Shown piece by piece: positions 59,501 through 64,000 of a DNA stretch of 64,000 nt. The stretch is from Gimesia fumaroli (GTDB lineage Bacteria > Planctomycetota > Planctomycetia > Planctomycetales > Planctomycetaceae): positions 6,675,164 through 6,739,163 of the forward strand of contig NZ_CP037452.1 in the NCBI RefSeq assembly GCF_007754425.1. The letters are read 5' to 3'. The notes beneath the pieces were generated by a model that did not search any database, was not told the origin of the DNA, and worked only from the letters and a program-made list of their open reading frames with translations. Made by a program: the position numbers and the translations under genes. Each line of letters starts with the position of its first letter. Position 1 is the first letter of the stretch.

Positions 59501-62500
59501 ATGAAATCCATCACAATGAAACAGACTGGAAGCTACTCAAACCAGGTCTCCTCGCCTCGACGCGGGTCGACACTGCTGGTCGTGATTGCACTCTTGGCCG
59601 TCCTGGCTTTGATGGCTGTGGTATTCTACACCTTCTCCGCACAGGAGCAGACCAGTGCGGAGAACTTTGCCGACGCCGCCATCAACGAAGCCGACCCCGG
59701 CCTGCAGGCAGACGTTCTGTTTGACTGGGGCCTCGAACAGTTGATCAAAGGACCGGACCCCTATCGCAAGAACAGCGCTCTCTGGGGCGGTGACCGCCCT
59801 CCGCACTCGCTGATCTACAATATGCTGGGCAACGATGCAGCTCCGTTCAACGGTCCAGGGCTCAACGTAGTTTTAAACGGTGGTGGCCCTGACATCGACA
59901 CAAACTTCGATGGGGTAGGAGAGGGGACAGCTACAAGCCGAAATCAGGTTGGAGTCAACCTTTCTCCGGCGGCGCGAGCAGGAGAAACAGCTGCAAATAC
60001 CGCTCTTAGTAATCTCCCCGACATGGATGTTGATTATACTTCACCTGATATCAACTCCATATTCTTGGCCTACAAAGGTTATGTTCCCGGACTTAACTGG
60101 CCCACAGATCTGACCGATGTGAAGAGGGTGATTATTCCTTCTTTTCATCGACCTCAGCACATGAGAACCAATGGTGGTGGAATCATCTCTGACCCTTATG
60201 GGAATTCATCTGTAGCAACACGCGTTTTTCGACCACACAACGATCATACTTTTGTGCATCGTGAAACAGGCGTCGACTCCGGTACCCCCCGATTTAGCAC
60301 CACAGTCTTTGATAATTCCGGTTATACGAATCCTGGTGCTTTAGGGATCTGGACTGCCAATAGTATGGGGAATTCGGAAACGGACTATTCACTCGACGTC
60401 GACAATGACGGCGATACGATTCCTGAGGGTGTCTGGCTCGATCTCGATTTTCCGCCGATTGAAGACCCTCAGAACCCGGGCGATTATATCATCCCGATGT
60501 TTTCCTTCACCGTGTATGATACCGACGGCCTGATCAATCTGAATACCGCCGGCAATATGCGACAACCGGGCAGCATTGATCTGAATTTTGCACCGGCGGG
60601 CACTTTCGGAAATAATACAACAGGTAGCGGATCAAACCAGTTTATCTTTCTCTCCCGCTCCCATCAGGGACTTTCCTCTCCCGGCGAGATCAATCCTCAA
60701 TGGGCGATGACAGCACGCATTCCCGGTTCCGTTACAACAGAATTCGATCAGCATTTCATGTTTTTCGGCGCGCAGCCGTCGACCTGGCCGGAACTCTCTA
60801 ACATGGAATACTTCTTCCTGAATTTTGGGCGTCCCGATTTTACGGTCCCCGCGACAATTGCTGAAGGCACCAAGTCTGATATTCGCGACCTGCTTCCGGG
60901 TCGCTGGGGGGAACCGAACTACCTGTATGCAGCGCTGCGGGACGCCTCTTCCGATAATCTGGTGACCGGCCAGTTTCCCCAACCGGGGCAGAGTGGCGTG
61001 GACGACAATGCCAACCGTTACGAAGGCAGCAACCAGAGTGGTTCGCTGCAAGGCGCACGCGCTGGCGCGATTGCATTCAAACACCCGCTCGCTCACAACG
61101 GTGCTGGCCGTTCCTGGGCAGCCGGCGCCAATTACCGCCGCACGAATCTACAAGCCCCAACCGGGGGTCCGGCTACGTGGCCTTACTATGTCAATTATGA
61201 AATTGCAGGACCTCCTTTATCCAGCTATCCGGCTTCGGTCCGTTGGCCAGCCGCCCTGTTTAATAATTTCGCTACTGTCGCTAACGAAAACTACCTGCTC
61301 GATGATTCGGATGAAATTGTCGTCGATATGGAAAAAGTTCAGCGTCCTTATGATGAACCGTTTGGCCCGGAAGAATTGGCCCACCTGCAACTTTCCAATA
61401 ATGATATCGTAAAATCCGGTGTGACCTCCCGGTTAAGCGAATTAATGCCGCTGAACTTCGGAACGACCGGAGGGACAAATATTGACCGCCGTAAACGTTT
61501 TACAACCATGAGCTGGGATCGCAAACAGTTTTCACAGCCTTCTAATGGAGGGGCCGTATTTCCCCGACGTGCCTGGATCGAGAGTGGAGTATATCGAACT
61601 GAATTAATTGCATCTATTGGAGTTAATTTGCCCTTGGATCTTAGTATTCCCAATGAACCTCAGGAAGTTGTTGATATGATTCTAAAGAATCCTCAGCAAC
61701 GGAAGCTGAACTTGAATCAGTTGTTGGTTTTTGAAAATACCGGTACCGGGAAAGTATTTTCTTATCGGCCGTTAACCCCACATCCGGGTGAAGACCGAAA
61801 CGACAATGGTTCATTAGATGCGGGAGAAGATTTAAACGGCAATGGAGTTCTGGATTCCCTGCCAGCAAACGTAATTTCTGCAACCACTGTCTATCCCCCA
61901 ACGACACCTGCTCAACAAGAGTTCTGGGCACGCAAGGATCGGCAGCAGTTGGCCCGCGATATATATACGCTTCTTGCATCCCTGGATTTAGATTTTACGA
62001 CATCACCAGCTTCGTTTAAAACAGGTGATTCACAATTACAAATCGCACAATTTGCGGTCAATTTGGTTGATGCGTTAGACCCCGACGATGTCATGACCCG
62101 TTTCGAGTACGATATAGATTTAAGCAATGACCTTGATGGTGACGGAAGAACATGGGACTTAGATGATAACCCTTATACATCCGAGAATGCTTCAGAGCGG
62201 AGAGTTGTCTGGGGTGTGGAAGCACAACAGCTCACACTCAGCGAATTTCTGCTCGTGCAATCAGAAGATCAGATGAGTGATCTGACGGTGACACAATTCC
62301 CGGACGACAAAGTCGATGGTTCTGACAAAGAACGCTTTTTCAGTGCAATTGAATTACGGAATAACAGCCCTTACCCGGTCTCATTCGGTAATAACGGCAA
62401 GTGGATGCTGGGGCTGGAAGTCAATAATGTAATGGTAAGCTATGCTGTCCCCAAATTAAGAAGTGTTACTGCAGGCGGACTCTTCACACTACTAAGCTCA

Positions 62501-64000
62501 AACGCAGCCGATACATTTGAAGGGGCAAGTGGAGACCCTTATAGCGAATTTCGAGTTGACCTGGACGGAAACGGCGATTTCAGTGATGCCGGGGAGCGCA
62601 TTATCCCCGCAGGAACCATCGCGGCTTCTGATAAAATTGATATGGTCAAAGATATCGCAACCACGAATACACTCGTTTCGGTTTTAAATTCCGGCCTGAC
62701 TGCCAGCGCCAGTGGCCCGGGTAGTTTCCTGTCGCAAGCAGAAACTGATTTGAGCACTGCCTCAGCAATCAAAGTAAAACTGTTCCGCAAAGCACATTTA
62801 GGCCGTGATACTTATGTTGCAACCGGCGGAGTCCCCGTTCCCGATGATGATAATCCGTGGGTTCTGGTTGATGAGATTGCTGTAGATAAAGGCACATTCG
62901 ATCTCGATGTCGATACCGCAATGGCCGCAACAGGAAAAATTGACAGTGATTTAATGCGAAGTAAGGAACGGTCACAGCCGTTGCGCAAAAATGGCGGAGA
63001 ATTAGTCAATAATACTGCTGGGAATATTCGGAACACCATTGGTCAGCAGAATTCACGAACAACATCGAACTTTTCATTATGGCAACCCCATTTCGACCGT
63101 GACTTTGCATCCCCCGTTGAGTTGCTCTCCATACCGGTTGTGGGGCCCACTCAGGAAAGTACAGCTACCAACAAAGATCCTAACGTAAATACCAATCAAT
63201 TGGATTCGCAAGATGATCCAGTCAAAACGAGAGAAAGGTTGATAACCTATGCCCTGGCTGACAGCGGCGGTCAACAGACTGGCACTGACGTCCAAGTGGC
63301 AGGAATTCAGAAATTTTTGAATCCTGATGGGCCCAATAACACAGGTCCGGATGCCGACGATAATTACTGGTATCGTTTATTCGAATATGTAGAAGTCCCG
63401 ACTCGGATTCATCGCCAACTGGCTAATCCGATGAAAGACATCCGGGTACCCGGAAAAATCAATCTCAACACAGTGCGACACCCCTCTGTGCTCGCCGCTT
63501 TGATTGATGATATGGGAACGACGAATAATGTTCTTAATGCTGCAAACTACGACGCTGATGTGCAGAATCCCAGAGACCTGTACCGTCTCACTGACCAGGG
63601 AGATAGCAATCGGGATTGGTGGGCACAGTTTATCCTCTCCCGTGACGGCTATGATAGTACGGCAATGCATTATCTGCCGGGAACACCTGGTTCCCGACCG
63701 TTTCGCAGCTTCGACTTCTTAGCATCTCGGAATGTAGCCACTACAGGTGTTCGCGATTTGAGAGAGAATACCCTGTTCCGTTCTCTGCCTGATGACATAA
63801 GCGGACATCCTGACGATCCTCGACATTTATTTGAAGTGGCAACCAGAGTAGAGCATGAGAACGGAACTGCTGACTTCCATACGCGTAATCGCATTTTGTC
63901 AAAAATCCTTGGCAACACGACCACCCGTAGCAATACGTTTGTGGTATTCATGTCGGTGGCCTACTTTGAGGCTTCGGGAGCAGGTCTGACAACCCATGAC
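59501..64000 (+). CDS. Giant GspK-like pseudopilin (partial, runs off the window)
   Basis: Open from the ATG (GGGAGG upstream) to the window edge, at least 1500 residues; classical GspK has about 300-350. Signal RRG/STLLVVIALLAVLALMAV, cleavage after Gly22, with no Glu at +5 (V27), the hallmark of GspK, followed by the hydrophobic helix. The mature part is beta-rich, with acidic EF-hand-like loops such as DVDNDGD and, near residues 763-785, GEDRNDNGSLDAGEDLNGNG. In known T2SS, GspK caps the pseudopilus with I and J and binds calcium. Whether this giant version caps a filament or has another surface role is unknown. The end is not visible. Confidence 0.85.
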   Translation, partial: MKSITMKQTGSYSNQVSSPRRGSTLLVVIALLAVLALMAVVFYTFSAQEQTSAENFADAAINEADPGLQADVLFDWGLEQLIKGPDPYRKNSALWGGDRPPHSLIYNMLGNDAAPFNGPGLNVVLNGGGPDIDTNFDGVGEGTATSRNQVGVNLSPAARAGETAANTALSNLPDMDVDYTSPDINSIFLAYKGYVPGLNWPTDLTDVKRVIIPSFHRPQHMRTNGGGIISDPYGNSSVATRVFRPHNDHTFVHRETGVDSGTPRFSTTVFDNSGYTNPGALGIWTANSMGNSETDYSLDVDNDGDTIPEGVWLDLDFPPIEDPQNPGDYIIPMFSFTVYDTDGLINLNTAGNMRQPGSIDLNFAPAGTFGNNTTGSGSNQFIFLSRSHQGLSSPGEINPQWAMTARIPGSVTTEFDQHFMFFGAQPSTWPELSNMEYFFLNFGRPDFTVPATIAEGTKSDIRDLLPGRWGEPNYLYAALRDASSDNLVTGQFPQPGQSGVDDNANRYEGSNQSGSLQGARAGAIAFKHPLAHNGAGRSWAAGANYRRTNLQAPTGGPATWPYYVNYEIAGPPLSSYPASVRWPAALFNNFATVANENYLLDDSDEIVVDMEKVQRPYDEPFGPEELAHLQLSNNDIVKSGVTSRLSELMPLNFGTTGGTNIDRRKRFTTMSWDRKQFSQPSNGGAVFPRRAWIESGVYRTELIASIGVNLPLDLSIPNEPQEVVDMILKNPQQRKLNLNQLLVFENTGTGKVFSYRPLTPHPGEDRNDNGSLDAGEDLNGNGVLDSLPANVISATTVYPPTTPAQQEFWARKDRQQLARDIYTLLASLDLDFTTSPASFKTGDSQLQIAQFAVNLVDALDPDDVMTRFEYDIDLSNDLDGDGRTWDLDDNPYTSENASERRVVWGVEAQQLTLSEFLLVQSEDQMSDLTVTQFPDDKVDGSDKERFFSAIELRNNSPYPVSFGNNGKWMLGLEVNNVMVSYAVPKLRSVTAGGLFTLLSSNAADTFEGASGDPYSEFRVDLDGNGDFSDAGERIIPAGTIAASDKIDMVKDIATTNTLVSVLNSGLTASASGPGSFLSQAETDLSTASAIKVKLFRKAHLGRDTYVATGGVPVPDDDNPWVLVDEIAVDKGTFDLDVDTAMAATGKIDSDLMRSKERSQPLRKNGGELVNNTAGNIRNTIGQQNSRTTSNFSLWQPHFDRDFASPVELLSIPVVGPTQESTATNKDPNVNTNQLDSQDDPVKTRERLITYALADSGGQQTGTDVQVAGIQKFLNPDGPNNTGPDADDNYWYRLFEYVEVPTRIHRQLANPMKDIRVPGKINLNTVRHPSVLAALIDDMGTTNNVLNAANYDADVQNPRDLYRLTDQGDSNRDWWAQFILSRDGYDSTAMHYLPGTPGSRPFRSFDFLASRNVATTGVRDLRENTLFRSLPDDISGHPDDPRHLFEVATRVEHENGTADFHTRNRILSKILGNTTTRSNTFVVFMSVAYFEASGAGLTTHD

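Overview
The window looks like a chromosomal segment of a planctomycete of the Gimesia/Planctomyces type (inference; no 16S or marker tree is available). The pointers are a Tat-exported Gfo/Idh oxidoreductase, a ThuA + PVC-type propeller + cytochrome c fusion, a secreted sulfatase, a DUF4838/CBM9 protein, an M56/BlaR1-like receptor with a very large exported C-terminus, near-even base composition, and generous intergenic spacing carrying degenerate repeats. No rRNA, tRNA, CRISPR array, integrase or transposase was seen.

Layout. 1-493: no convincing gene, a dispersed repeat copy and a terminator. 494-1864 (-): exported oxidoreductase. 2238-6922: two-gene RND efflux operon (lipoprotein adaptor + pump, ATGA-coupled) with no outer-membrane channel gene. 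7345-13958: ThuA/propeller/HEAT/cytochrome fusion, a lone HNH nuclease and a Tat-exported sialidase-like protein. 13968-18608 (-): BlaI-type repressor and M56 protease-receptor. 18609-19675: about 1 kb without a gene, packed with palindromes and repeats. 19676-22984 (-): large secreted DUF4838/CBM9 protein. 23313-24395: methyltransferase. 25129-28097: 2-oxoacid:ferredoxin oxidoreductase (korA-korB). 28197-29621 (-): dCTP deaminase and endonuclease III. 29757-32662: LON-domain protein, sulfatase, anti-sigma-like protein. 33127-35038: split transketolase. 35138-37166: double GNAT protein and ornithine cyclodeaminase family protein. 37182-38120 (-): MazG. 38228-39813: small secreted protein and secreted esterase-like hydrolase. 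40037-46051: FAD/Fe-S dehydrogenase fusion, moaD, moaE, moaA and a cysteine desulfurase.

46454-64000 (open at the right edge) is the most coherent system. It is a type IV filament / type II secretion assembly locus with a GspE/PilB ATPase, PilT, a second GspE/PilB ATPase, a GspF/PilC platform protein, then six prepilin-like proteins whose order and features follow gspG-(G)-H-I-J-K. All are much larger than textbook pseudopilins. The last is at least 1500 residues, lacks Glu5 as GspK does, and has acidic EF-hand-like loops. No secretin, prepilin peptidase or GspL/M gene is in view.

The less conventional material is regulatory and repetitive. One ~250 bp degenerate repeat occurs at two distant places in opposite orientation. 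Two perfect palindromes precede the blaI-like gene. A 10-mer, TAGACTACAT, is shared by that promoter region and the region upstream of the RND operon.
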